Shown here: positions 48,780 to 60,600 of the stretch, in pieces
Numbering within the stretch: the first letter of the stretch is position 1
Layout of the letters: every line of letters starts with the position of its first letter
Assembly: GCA_026874595.1 (NCBI GenBank)
Contig: CM049306.1
Coordinates: forward strand, 94,853,642-94,917,641
DNA length: 64,000 nucleotides
Direction of reading: 5' to 3'
DNA from: Sipunculus nudus
Taxonomy: Eukaryota > Annelida > Sipuncula > Golfingiida > Sipunculidae
Program-made: the position numbers and the translations under genes
Notes under the pieces: generated by a model
Seen by the model: the letters and a program-made list of their open reading frames with translations, nothing else
What the model was told of the DNA's origin: nothing
Database searches by the model: none

Positions 48780-49280
48780 GTACCACAATGTAGTGCTGTG
48801 TCAGTCAGTCAGAAGAAGTCTGACCTGACCAAGTAATTCTGGAAAGCTATAGAAAGCTACTATTGAGGTCTGAGACCTTAGCATCAGGTTTTCTTAATTT
48901 TGATTAATTTTAAATTTATTTAAATTAATGGAGCCGATAGACGTGATGCTACACAAGCCAACGTTTTTCCATACCAGTGACCGCAGGAAGCTACAGCACC
49001 CACACCCACAGAGGCAGAAGCAGCATGCCCCCCCCTGCTAATCCCAGCAGCGGAGATGAAGCCATGCCAATCGAGAGCCAAACTCGATCAATTAAATGAC
49101 AGAGCTTCGAAAGAATGACATTTAATACTTGCAGTTTATGCCATTTGACAACTTTAGCCATTTTTTTTCTGTGTGTGACAGGCACCTGTTCCTGGACTGA
49201 CCAGCACTTAATAGCTATAATCTGACTCACACCCAAGCACTCATTACCATGGCAACACACTACAACATGATATACCTATT
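48780..49280. promoter_or_regulatory. High-complexity segment with homeodomain-like sites
   Basis: It includes TTTTGATTAATTTTAAATTTATTTAAATTAATGG-type AT core sites (about 48897-48930), CTCGATCAATTAAATGACAG and CACTTAATAGC. Non-coding and repeat-free; a regulatory role is inferred only. Confidence 0.25.
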
Positions 49281-49289
49281 GGAAAATGG

Positions 49290-50230
49290 TGCACAAATGG
49301 TATTTCTGGCTCCCCCCCCCCCCTCCCGTTACACTGTGTACCACATCTATGAAGTACAAAGCTGAAGGCTTAGCTGACAGAGCTTACAGAAAAAAAATAA
49401 AATCTTAAGAAAACAAAAGTTTTGCTTCATATTCATACACAATACTAATTACCGTTGTTTAAGGTAACCTCATTGCTCGAAGAACTTCATCAGAAAAGAT
49501 CCAGCATATTTGTTTTCCTTCTGTTTTTTTGGCTCACAATTCTTGCAAGAACCTGTTAACAGTGACCTAGCTACTTTTTTTAGTTCAATAGGTAACAGTA
49601 ACAGGCCTTTGAACGCCATATAAAAAAGTTTAGGCTTATTTATAACAAAACATACTTGTCTAACAGCTGTCAGAGCTATGGCTTGTTCATAAAAAAAATA
49701 TTGGGTCAAAGGGACAAATTCAACTGCATATCATCTTTCTGACATAGTCCACATATGGTGCATAATTTATAAAATCCATACAGATTAGGGAAAATTTGAA
49801 AAATGGAAATATAACTTAGCCTGGTACTACCAAAAAGTACCATACTGTCACATTTATATATATAATCAGATGTTAACTTGTAATCTAGTAATGGTGTACA
49901 CAAAAATCTTTAAAACTAATCCAGAAACTAACTTAACAATGGTGAACCAATTATTAATTAATATCAAAAGGTTACCTAACCCACCCAACAAATATCTGAG
50001 ATGATAACTATCACATTTCAGCTCACAATGAGATTAGAAATCACAGTAAATGCAGCTGACAGCTGGTTAACCTTTATGTGCAGACTAACACAGCAAACAT
50101 GGTACATATTTAACAAAATACATATAGTACTTCAAGGACTGGAATCAAATCACGTCGTTAATCAAATGTGGCAATCATGCTAGGCACTAAATTTAGAACT
50201 ATATCAATATAAATCATGACTAAATTGGTC
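49290..50230. other. Non-coding stretch, nothing recognised
   Basis: A C-run at 49312-49325, otherwise AT-rich. No exons with splice sites were seen. Confidence 0.35.
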
Positions 50231-50234
50231 TTAC

Positions 50235-50412
50235 CAGAACTGCTTGACACCGCAGCATGCTGACTGCTGTCCCACGCTGTATCACCAGGGCTGCTGTGTC
50301 AGTGCTGGTCCTTGCGGGATCCAGTGCTGTGGCTGCTATGTGTAAAGGACCACTTGACAAAGTAACTGGTGCATGGCACACATTGGCTTCATTTAGTGCA
50401 AAGCCAGAAAGC
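50235..50412 (-). CDS. Possible exon of an unidentified minus-strand gene
   Basis: A 178-bp segment lies between a good acceptor (ATTTTCAG, exon from 50412) and a good donor (CTG then GTAAGA, 50234-50229). It stays open for 59 codons in the frame beginning one base in (LSGFALNEANVCHAP ... SMLRCQAVL), and is GC-richer than its surroundings. A Met with A at -3 (start of MLRCQAVL) sits nine codons before the donor, so this could also be a mostly 5' UTR exon with the start codon near its end. The opposite strand is also open (50257-50448), so coding strand and status are uncertain. I do not recognise a family. Confidence 0.3.
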
Positions 50413-50815
50413 CTGAAAATATCAAGGCCAGGTCAGAGAGGGCAATAATATTAAAAGAATTTGTCCTGGATATAACTGGAGACCACCTGCAGTGGTCATG
50501 TCAGAGGTCTTACTAAAGTTACTTTGGCTTTACACGGGGTTCTGGCTACAGAGCACAGTCAATGTAATGTATCTGCTTATTCTAGAAGATTACATTACAA
50601 GTGAACTATAAAGTTGCAGTGTACTGTTATGCAATGTTTTTCTTTTTTTTCAGCAATTTATGTCAAAGAGTGTAACATAATGATGTGAACTGAACATGTA
50701 TATATATGTCTTGCATATACTTTTCTTCACTTTTTGTTAGAATTGCATCAAATTTCACATGTAGGTGGTTTCCCCAATTACACAAGATTATAAGAATCAG
50801 ATATAAATATTTATG

Positions 50816-50816
50816 T

Positions 50817-50876
<60 letters not shown>
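50816..50876. repeat. (TA)n microsatellite
   Basis: About 28 uninterrupted TA units. Confidence 0.97.
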
Positions 50877-50878
<2 letters not shown>

Positions 50879-51059
50879 AATATAACATTTGTCATTTTAT
50901 TAATTTTAACATATCTTAACTTTAGGCAGTACTTTGCAAGGTTGAAAAAGACACAAATTTCTTAAAGTTGTTTATAAAAACATGCTTTCATCTTGTTGTT
51001 AAAAATCAGAACGTTTTTCCTTTTATTAATAAGTAAGCTGATTTTTCTTAATATAAAGA

Positions 51060-51620
51060 TTATTCTCTCTGTCATATCCTTACCAAAAAAGGGCGCCAAA
51101 ATACACACAAATCGTAATTTTCCACTGGTTATAATGAGATCACACAGGACTTTCGCAAACAGCCGATATCCGTAACGGTTAACCTCCCCTCTATAATCTA
51201 TTACGGCACTTGCTCTGCGCAAAGATTGAACATATGCAGAACTGTAAGTTAAAACTTAAGCCAAGGTTGGCTCTCGATAAACTTGCCCGCCTTTGCTAAC
51301 TTTAAAATTGAATGAATGTTTTGTTCGTTTCTATATAGTACTCGGACCGTTGCAGTCCTCGATATTGTCTCGTCCAAAGTCGCAGAAAGACGCGAATTAC
51401 AATAAACTTTCATAGTTATGATTTCCGAAATCATCCTCTACCTACCTGTAACCTGAGCAGAAGGGAATGAGTGAAGTTTGGTCGCGTCCACACAGTCACT
51501 GGGTATTGCATGGTTAACTGCCAGATGGCGCCACGTGTCATGTTGACAGCAAGGTTTAAAATGCTATCGTGTGTTACATGTGAGTGGGACCACTAGACGC
51601 GTGGACGGCAGCCTGCATTC
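51060..51620 (-). promoter_or_regulatory. CpG-richer promoter-like stretch
   Basis: It has clearly more CpG than the flanks, an E2F-like GGCGCCAAAA (about 51092-51101), TAACGGTTAACC, and near 51522-51537 ATGGCGCCACGTG, which combines a GGCGCC palindrome with an E-box CACGTG. Minus-strand frames here (51249-51434, 50962-51222) have a possible donor (TTTTTTG then GTAAGG, about 51085), but its phase does not join the exon at 50235-50412 in frame. It may be the start region of a minus-strand transcript. Promoter function is inferred. Confidence 0.3.
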
Positions 51621-51899
51621 TTACAGTGCGTCTTTTTTACGGAGTTGCGCGTCTCAAGCCGTTCATAACAAGTTATCCAGCCTGTTTCTAGAAGGAATCA
51701 TGCCGAGGTCATGCACATCCTTTCATTTTTGTTTAACCCAAAAAACATATGCAATTGGCCTAATTAATGTGTTAAGCTAATTAATATAGTCGTGTTTGTT
51801 TCAAAGTAAAGAGTACTAGAAAAATAAGAGAACCAGAATCTATTTAAATTACAAAATGTAAAGATAGGCCCTACTTAGGTTCAACAAGTCGAACAACTC

Positions 51900-52640
51900 A
51901 AAGGAAATTCAACCGGTTATTTGGCTGTATCTTTCTTATGGGCTAGCAGGGGTAAAGCTTAGGCCTAATCGATGTAAAATCGGTGCCCTTGCTAATTTGA
52001 TCACACTGTCCGTTTTAATATCTCAAGAGCCGTTCAAGATATTGCCGTGAAAATATTACCGAAGACTGACATTCGTGAGATGATGTACAACATGGCCGAC
52101 CTTTCAATTCCTTTCGCGCATTATCTCAAGAAATTGTACTTCAGATTTAAACCCATGTGCGCTAACACATTTCAAGTCCGTCAGAAATCCCACATGCTGC
52201 CACCAGGCAGTGATTTTGGGATAATATTTTTGCCCATTATCCCAAGAACCGTTCAAACAAGTGTCGTGAAAATTTGACACCAATGAGAAGATATTCGCTT
52301 CTGAATATTTAGCCCATCAAAAAAAAGTATGGCCACAAGGCTGCATTTTAAAACCTAAGTATGGCGGGCCTTTATTGAGGTCCCAATTATTTCTAGTTTA
52401 TTTTTATCACGTTTTTCACTTCATAACTCAGGAAATCATAAACGGAATCTTATGAGATTTTCAGGGCATTGCGGGGATGGGCCAATGAAGAATCGATTAG
52501 ATTTTGGTGTGAAACCAAGACAATATCCGGGTCCAGGAACCTCATGAATGAATATTTATAAAGGTATGCACGATTGAACCTGAAACGCAAACACGGTTTA
52601 GGGAGCATCTCACAATAGGGACCCCCAAAATGGTGGAGGC
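51900..52640. repeat. CpG-containing degenerate repeat with imperfect internal duplication
   Basis: Phrases such as TATCTCAAGAGCCGTTCAAG / TATCCCAAGAACCGTTCAAA (52020 and 52238), each followed by GTGAAAAT, recur with about 218-bp spacing. A further related block (TCATAACTCAGGAAATCATAAACGG) begins near 52425. It is likely a young interspersed repeat; ends not defined. Confidence 0.4.
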
Positions 52641-52746
52641 TTGTTTTCCTTAGAATGCAGATTACTAGTGTTTTCTATTTTAATAAGGTTTTCACCTGCA
52701 AGGTGGAGTTCTCCCTGGCTGACGAAGAAAGCTAAAAAGCGTCTCA

Positions 52747-52974
52747 TTATCGTTCGAATAAAGAGTTCCTGGTAGGCCTATGGCTAAAATATCTGTATGC
52801 AGGTTGAGGCGGTGTACAGGTGTTTAGCATTGAGTGGGCGTGACTGCTGGTGCTCTGCTTTCCCGTCCAACTTCGGTTCCTGGACTGCGTGCGTGGCGTT
52901 CTGGAGCCGACCTGGGAAGGCGTCTTGGACCTCTTTGCGCTTGGCTTTGCATTCTCGAAAATCTTCATAGACAT
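52747..52974 (-). CDS. Possible short coding segment, Ser/Thr/Arg/Lys-rich product
   Basis: From ATG at 52974 a 75-codon frame is open to the TAA at 52749-52747; an in-frame TAA lies just upstream. The product (start MSMKIFENAKPSAKRSK, later SRTPRTQSRNRSW) is basic and Ser/Thr-rich. The DNA is markedly CpG- and GC-rich compared with its flanks. A second frame of the same strand is also open (52999 to 52784) and could be entered from the acceptor-like sites near 53015 or 53000, so the true frame is unclear. No family recognised; low-complexity basic proteins or disordered N-termini are possible. Confidence 0.25.
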   Translation of the reverse strand: MSMKIFENAKPSAKRSKTPSQVGSRTPRTQSRNRSWTGKQSTSSHAHSMLNTCTPPQPAYRYFSHRPTRNSLFER

Positions 52975-53011
52975 CGCATCTATTTCTCTTTAAAATATCC
53001 TTGAGGCAAAA

Positions 53012-53149
53012 TTACTGGAAACAAACTATACTGTCCTCTTTCGTCGTTGGTGAGGGAGCTGGTGCATGTCCCAATATAATTTCAAAGGTATCACCATTTC
53101 GGACGATAAGACGGAACACGGATACATCATTTTCATGACCACAGCCCAT
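53012..53149 (-). CDS. Possible 45-residue ORF starting MGC
   Basis: ATG at 53149-53147 opens 45 codons to a TAA at 53014-53012. The start MGCGHEN would suit N-myristoylation and palmitoylation, and the middle VFRLIVRNGDTFEIILG looks protein-like, but there is no independent evidence of expression. The same frame reopens right after the stop (to 52784), which may mean a decayed longer coding region. Confidence 0.18.
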   Translation of the reverse strand: MGCGHENDVSVFRLIVRNGDTFEIILGHAPAPSPTTKEDSIVCFQ

Positions 53150-53899
53150 TTGGTGAAGGGGGAGTGCCGGATTTTATGCATGTGACAGTCTTGACTGAAA
53201 TCTTTTTCACAATATCTATAGCGTGATTAAAATTTGAAAAAGGGTTAACAATTAGATTGTAAAAGTTTAATAAAATAATCATGTGTCGTATCCATGGTTA
53301 ATTATTTATTCGTGATACATTAAGAATTTATGCCCTCGGGACAGATCTCTTTTCATGTGTTGCAAATAAAAGGAAACAATAAGGATATATGATGTTAACA
53401 GGAACTATTCTTGGAATTCTTCAGTTACTTTCACAGGCAGAGATTTTGTGTCTGGAATAAGAAATTTATCATGAATTTGCGTTCAAAGTCGGCCGGGGGT
53501 GAGGGGGGGGATGAACTCAGGCGCCCGTTTGGCTACAGGTCTTCCAGCTTGACTCATAAGTACAATGTATACATTTTGCGAATTTTTCAAAGCTGCAACT
53601 CTCGAACCGAATCCACACTACTATAGAGAGATGAAATGCTGATCTGTACAGGTGCATTTGACTGAGATTTCTCAGACGTGGGTATTGTGACATCCACATC
53701 CAGGTGCATAGTTACAGCCGCATTACGGATAGTTTTTTCTTATTAATAGTAGGGTGTAATATACTCCCACTTTGTTCCCGCACGAGTATTTTGCACAATC
53801 GGGCATTCTGATTGTCTCGGACTCCTAACCTGCCCACTCCCATTATTAACTAGAATACGGGTAGTCGAGAAGCGACTACGTGTATCCGCCAAAATCAGA

Positions 53900-55105
53900 G
53901 TAGGACGGGTGAAGTGAGGCATGGATTGAATGGCAAGGGGAAACAGAGTTACATGTGTTACATATAAGAATGGATGTCTGACACATAAACATGATTGTAG
54001 GTTGCGCCACCTGTAATTTGAACGAGAAACTTTCCAAGATGTATACACATGCAAAATTTCAGATTGAAAAGTCAAACCACTGCTGAGATACGAGTGATTT
54101 TATCCCAAAGCAGACAGACAGATGGACGCTGTGCAAAAATGGCTGCAGGTGCAGCCACCATTTTATGTCTGTTATAAAGCTATCCAAGGGCTACATTTGT
54201 GTAAAAATTTTCCTGATTGGTCAAATGAGTCCGGATATATAAGCATTAATGTCTGCAGCGTGAACGTGAATGAAGCTGGCGCCACCTGTCATAAAATCAA
54301 GAAAGCTACCGAGGATGTATACGCATGCCGAATTACAGGTAATTTGGTCAAACCACTGCAGAGATATGAGTAATTTTAACCCAAGGCAGACAAATAGATG
54401 AATGCTGTGCAAAAATGGCTGCAGGTGGCGGCACCATTTTTGTGTATGTTATAAAGCTATCCAAGGGCTACATTTGTGTAAAATTTTTTCCCGATTGGTT
54501 GAACGAGTCCAGAGATATAAGCATGAATGTCTACAGCATGAACGTGAATGTTGGTGGAGCCACCTGTCATAAAATCAAGAGAGCTATGCGGGATGTATAC
54601 GCATGCCGAATTTCAGGTAATTTGGTCAAACCACTGCAGAGATATGAGTGATTTTAACCCAGGGCAGACAAACAGATGGACGCTGTGCGCAAATGGCTAC
54701 AGGTGGCGCCACCATTTTTGTGTATGTTATAAAGCTATCCAAGGGCTACATTTGTGTAAAAAAAATTTTCTGATTGGTCGAACGGTTCCCCGAGATATGA
54801 GCTTGGATGTCTGCAAGGGCTACATTTGTACAAAATTTTTTTCTTGAGATATTTCCCCCGAGATATGTGGGTTTATGTGTGGAAACATATGCACAAACGG
54901 ACTTTGGGCAGAGTGGAAAGGTCAGAGGACAAGGCCAATGGGTTAGGCACCAGTTCATATGTGACCCGATAACTGCAAGTTTCGGAAAAATCCGTCCAGT
55001 AGTCTCAGAGGAGTTCTCCGGAAAAGAACACGGCGGCGGCGGCGGAAATATGGTCAAAAACATGATATCCGCAAAACTTCATTTTGGCCGATACAAATAT
55101 TAACA
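53900..55105 (+). mobile_element. Hairpin-ended element with ~276-bp tandem core, family C
   Basis: The unit (ATGGCTGCAGGTGG..CACCATTTT) starts near 54139, 54415 and 54692, spacing 276-277. Each has GGCGCC-type palindromes (54276-54289, 54553-54565, 54702-54713), ATCCAAGGGCTACATTTGTGT and a GCAGACAAACAGATGGACGC piece. A (CGG)n tract (55031-55045) precedes a terminal hairpin (TATCCGCAAAA / TTTTGGCCGATA, loop CTTCA, 55066-55093, imperfect). Since 276 bp is 92 codons, repeated open frames occur (54122-54373, 54415-54651) and are artefacts of the repeat. The left boundary is approximate. Confidence 0.7.
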
Positions 55106-55109
55106 AAGA

Positions 55110-57630
55110 AAATTCACCTGCAGCACATTCAGTGCTAGAAGTACCTTACCTCAGATTAATTATGAAGTTTAAAGGGGCCTTTTCAGAAAGCTGACGTCTA
55201 TTACTTAAATATAATCCCGTTTACCTTTATAAAATAGGCTGGAAAACGCCAGTCTGCACACAAGCTGTACATTTTCTTTACACCCATGTGTTTCATGGGG
55301 GTTAGGGAATTCAAACACATCCAGCAGACATCTGGCGGAATGAGATGAACCAGACTTTTGCAAAGGGCGTTTTGTAACTGTGACTGTTAAGATTTAACCC
55401 ATATGCAGCCAACCACCTTCGGTTACATGTTTTTAATTTTGTTTGTCAACATTGGCGAATGTACTTTGTTTACTACAGATTATAGATAAACAAGCCCATA
55501 AATCCGTCTCAGCGGTATCATAATAACTTTACTTAACATTAACCTGTTCCAAGAGTAAGCCAGAAATCACATGACTTCTACAGAAAAGTTAGGTGAATAG
55601 CTGGCTTTAAATGAACAGACTAGAGATAACACAGCCTGTTACTCAACAGAATAATGTACACACACATACCTATAAAAGCAAAAGAGCAAAACTTTAGGCA
55701 CAATAGTATTTTAATAGATAACCATTATATCAACATATAAGAAATTGGCAGCAGTCACAATCATTCAGCTCTGTTATCATTATTCATTTGTAAGGAGTTC
55801 CAGGGGATTGTTATTCACTCACATTTTAGCACTGTATCTTTTCATTTCCCTGTGATATTACATATGGCCAAGTCTTTAGAATTTAACCTTCCAACATAAT
55901 GCTACAAGCAATGTTACTGGAGAAATGTGTCAACAAAAAGGATGTTCATTTATAACTTTGCTGAAACTGGTGTTGCATACATTTTTGTGATAATCGGACA
56001 ATTTGTCAGATATTATAAAGTTTTTAGATAGTTTTATAAAAGATAAAAATTAAAATGTTGTACTGCAGAAAATTCTAATGTTCAAACTATTTTATTAACC
56101 ATATTTTAAACTTAGGCTGACGACTTATATTACTAACATTTTCTATCAGCAACTAAAATGTGATTAATTTCAATGTTATATCCTGTTTTCTCAACAATGG
56201 CCACAGGGACTGCTGGCATCACACTAAAATCTTTATCAATCCTGTTTCAAACAATAAAACATGATTTCCAATTTAGAAAAAAGTTAGATTATCACCAAAC
56301 TGAGTATGTTAAACATATTTACATCCACAGACTCTGTGTAATGTTATACAACTTGGAATACCAGTAATTTGCAATATGAAAGCAGAGTTAATCTGTGGTT
56401 AATCTAACCCCTCCCCCTCTCATGACAGAAACCGGGTCTAGCACCCTGGGCACTAGGCTGTAACAATTCACTGGGGCATTGCAATACAAAGTGATATACT
56501 GAACAAGTATTGTCAGATTTCCCTTCATGATACACTGATGATATTCACCATGCCAACAGAAAGTCTGATTTTTAATTATATAGCAAACTCCTGCATGGAA
56601 GCAGTCAAGTGCATGAACAGCCAAACATCACTGGTCTGATGTTGGTCAACTGGCAACTGATTGGCTAACTACTGCACAATCACACGAACTAAAGAGGCTG
56701 TATCATTACTCACTCATCCTGACGTGTAAATGCAATGGCATGGAGAACTTGAACAAAGATGAGCTATGATGGATTCTGAATTCTAAAACACTACTTATAT
56801 GTATCATATCATGTACTGTATCATGAATGAAAGATCACGATACCTATGGTACTGTGACAAAATGTATCGCTACAGCCCAGCAGGGCACGTCTAGGTTTCG
56901 CCTGGAGCACCAAATGATTATCAACCTCGAGTTAAACCCTGAATCCTGCTGAAATGAGGGTAGGGGTGGAGCAGCCCAATGAGCACTCATCCTCTCCCAA
57001 TATAACCTCACCTAATTGATATAAGAAGCAACCTTATGACGTGATAAACTGCTCTAGACCTTACCAACTACATGTTAGACAATATCTGCAAGGCGGCAGT
57101 GTTTAGCAATTAGAAGGACTTTGTCATCTGATCATTTTCTTAATCTAATTTTGATGTAATAAAGCATCAATCAGTAATGGTCACTTACACTAACAAATAA
57201 ATGAGTGACTGTACTCCTTTTGAGCACTCACCTACAGTAAAAAAGTATTGTGTCACATAATGTACATGTTATTTACACCTATCTTACATACAGTGCATAC
57301 TCTAGTGCAAAACATTCTGGTAAGCATAGCAATATGTTGATTCAAGGCGTCAAATCTTCAAGACATTAAATTACATAATATCTCACTTTCACATGATAAG
57401 TGTACAAAACTGCACACATGATCACTGAAACATAAACGAACTATAATGTATAATAAATGTGTCAACCAAAACACAAGTCCCTGCATGCAATGTCCGGTCT
57501 GTGTTTGTTTTCTGGTGGTACTTGTTGGACTGTATGTGGTATCTCTTGGTGGGGATAGACATTTAAAGGTACACAGCACAATGCTTGGGGGTAGCTTGGT
57601 CCTCTCTACACTAACAAATGTGGTCTGATC
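55110..57630. other. Non-coding stretch, likely including the WDR82 3' UTR
   Basis: The sequence immediately left of the WDR82 stop (57636) must contain its 3' UTR, but I could not place a polyadenylation site with confidence. 56690-57120 is of moderate complexity. No other gene recognised. Confidence 0.35.
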
Positions 57631-57635
57631 AGTAT

Positions 57636-57668
57636 TCATGGCTCATCGATCTGGGGTAACCAAAAGGC
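57636..57668 (-). CDS. WDR82: WDR82 terminal exon (10 codons plus stop)
   Basis: After the acceptor TTTGTGATTTCAG this tiny exon reads [10 protein letters not shown] and stops (TGA at 57638-57636). The animal protein ends AFWLP.ID.., so this is the true C-terminus, one residue longer than in human. Confidence 0.93.
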   Translation of the reverse strand, partial: AFWLPQIDEP

Positions 57669-60600
57669 CTGAAATCACAAAAACATACTCAAAACTTGCA
57701 TCCTGTTATTCATATCACCAGTTTATCAATATATGAGGTGCTTTAATAAAATCAGTTGAATATGACACTTTTTTATGTTCATTTCAGCCCATCTCCCTTT
57801 ACTTAACAAAGTTTAGGTACCCCAGGCCAACACAATGAACACTGCACTCACCATATTCCTGCAAGCACTGGACAACATCATGTACTTCGGGTTAAACTGG
57901 ACACACTGAACTGGTCCTGTGTGATCACAGTTTAATATGGCCACCCGTGCTCCTGTCTCTGTGTTCCAACTGTGAATTTTTCCATCTGTTGAGCCTAAAA
58001 ATAGATACATTTATAAGTTGATACAGCAAGAGTTCATGGCAATGCAAAGGTTTTACTACTAAGCCCTACTTAATGGTGTAAACTGTATATGATGAATCCA
58101 TTACTGAAGACAATGAAGTTTACCTTTATGTATCATTTTCAGCCATGAAAGTTTAATGGATTTTAACAGACTAAAGGTTATTGGTTATAGGAAATAAAAC
58201 TATGAATCCCATAAAATTCTCTAGAAGAATTACAACTGACATTTAATTCCACAAATTTTGCTTGATCAACACTAACCATGGTAAAAATATTATAAACTCA
58301 GGTTGATGATCTAATTGCAAACAGAGAGTGGGCTTCATGCAAAACATTTCCAACAGACCCCCAGGGGTTTAGATACGAAGACTCAGTCTCAACAGAATTA
58401 AATTATGATTAATATTTATGAAATATAAATCTAACTTACCACTGAATACAAACTGTGAGTCTGGACTGAAAGATGCTTCTAACGGTATCCTGGTCTGGTT
58501 TGCATGACCCTGTAAGAAAAAGTCACAATTTGATATTCCAAATATTTCATCTGACAAGAGTCTTGTCAATGAAATGATCATGTAATATATTATTCCATGT
58601 TTGTGAAGAACACCTAAAATACCTGTACCAGAAAATTTAATCAATTAATACAGAAAGTTTACACACCAATGAAGAAATACATTCTCCTAGAACACTAATG
58701 AAAACTGAAAAGATGCTTAAATATATTGTGGAGATAGTTCCAATAGTTGTAAGCTTTTCTGATTATTCAAGTTTAAAAATATATTTGGTATATTAAGAAC
58801 AGTACACTGGATGGCTAGGTTATGACATGCATGTGCAGGAGTTCTCCCCATGTTGCTTGAGTGAATGCATCTCTATTGTTGTTACTCTGTGTTCGATATA
58901 TTTCTTCTGTGTACAGGTGAATGCTTAAAATGACATATATACTCACCATGAATGTCTGTAGTGGTGTACCTTGGAAAGCATCAACTAAACGCACCACTTG
59001 CCCATTGGTAGATATAAGTATGAGCTTCCCGTCTGGGCTGAACTTGAGTCCTGTCCAATCACAGTCCTTGTCTTGTTGTAGTTTGAAAGTTGCAAAAGGA
59101 CCCTGTGGAAAAACCAATGACATCAGCTGTGATTCAACACAAAAGGAAACCTTCACATGTAAGCTTGTATTATGCAGATTTATTTGGATGGAAACCAATG
59201 GAAGGTTCAGGAACAGCTCTAGTTTTACAGTTAATGTGTTTATTTTTATGGGTTGTAGTGGAAAGCATGTTAAAAATTCATAATGAGAAGTCCAATCAAT
59301 TAAATCACAGGACTTTAAAAGGACGACACTGGTTGCAACCTAGCAAAACAATAGTCTATACAAGAATGTCCTCTAGACAGACACATACAAAATCCTAGAA
59401 TTGTGGTCTCTGATCTACAGTCCCAGTTAAAAGAGCTAATAAACTACCTATCTAGCTGATAGGGTGAACTGTGACAAGTTACAAGTCAACTTTAATTGAA
59501 TAGCACATGACTGATGTATGTTGGATATCAGAATATATATACAATACAGACCCAAAAGTAAAATGATACATCACAATGTAAACATATTATCTTCCACAGT
59601 TTGATGTGTCAGGTGTCTAAAATGAACCTTTGCACTCCTTACTTTAAAAGATACTAAAAACAATTATACCATTTGCACTGGATTATCACTTTTAAATTTG
59701 TGAAGACTTTTTAAAGGCTACAACCCTTAACACTCATGACTACACAACTGACCTTGTCAAATGAGCGTAGATCATACAGCTTAAGGCTTTCTGAGTTAAT
59801 CCCTGCCGCGAAGATGAGCCCCTCTGGATCAAAGGCTGTCACAGGCCTGCCTGGGAGGTGCATCAATCCCTTCAAAAGAAACAGAAAAACATTAAATTTC
59901 ATCTGAATGAAGGAAGAAAATGAAAATTATGTTCAAATCTGCTTAAAATTATACAATAACAATGTGAATTAGGTCAAATGATCTAAGAAAGCTTAATATT
60001 TACTAAGCAAACATCAACTGCTGCCAATGAAAGTAAACACTATGGAGTCAAAGAACAACAAGAAATCAAGGCGAAAACACTGAAATGTTTAATATTCAAA
60101 ATCCATATCTGATGCCAAAATATGTGGTAATTCAAGAGATCAGGATGTGGGAGCTGCTGGTGTAATTAAAATGAGGAGTGATTAGCTCCACAGCACAGTT
60201 AACAAACAAGAGGCTGCATAAAACAAGTGACCGATGGGTCATGACACTCAGCTGACTGGGGAGACATTCGCAAAAGTAAATTCTATCACCTGAATGGTTG
60301 TATATACCCATTCAACTGAAGCATCAAACAGATTAACCAACAGGCCAAGATTGTGTCTGTATTTATAAATAGAGAAAACAAGGGACCTATGGGTCACTGT
60401 GCTCAGCTGACATTAACCTTGAAGGTAAAAATCTAAAATAATATCAAATGGAGATAAAGTGTAAGAGGAAGAGGTAATAAAGGCCATGGTTGGTTTATAT
60501 GATTGGTTTGTATTGATGAGCAAGAAATTGTTGCAAATAATATTTTGTGACCTGACCATGTGTTTCCTAATGTTGAAACTGAAGCATGTGAGCAGTTTGT

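Noticed and set aside
51085-51222. Coding exon joined in frame to 50235-50412
   Set aside because: The donor phase (one base left over) and the acceptor phase (needs two bases) do not match, and joining gives an early stop.
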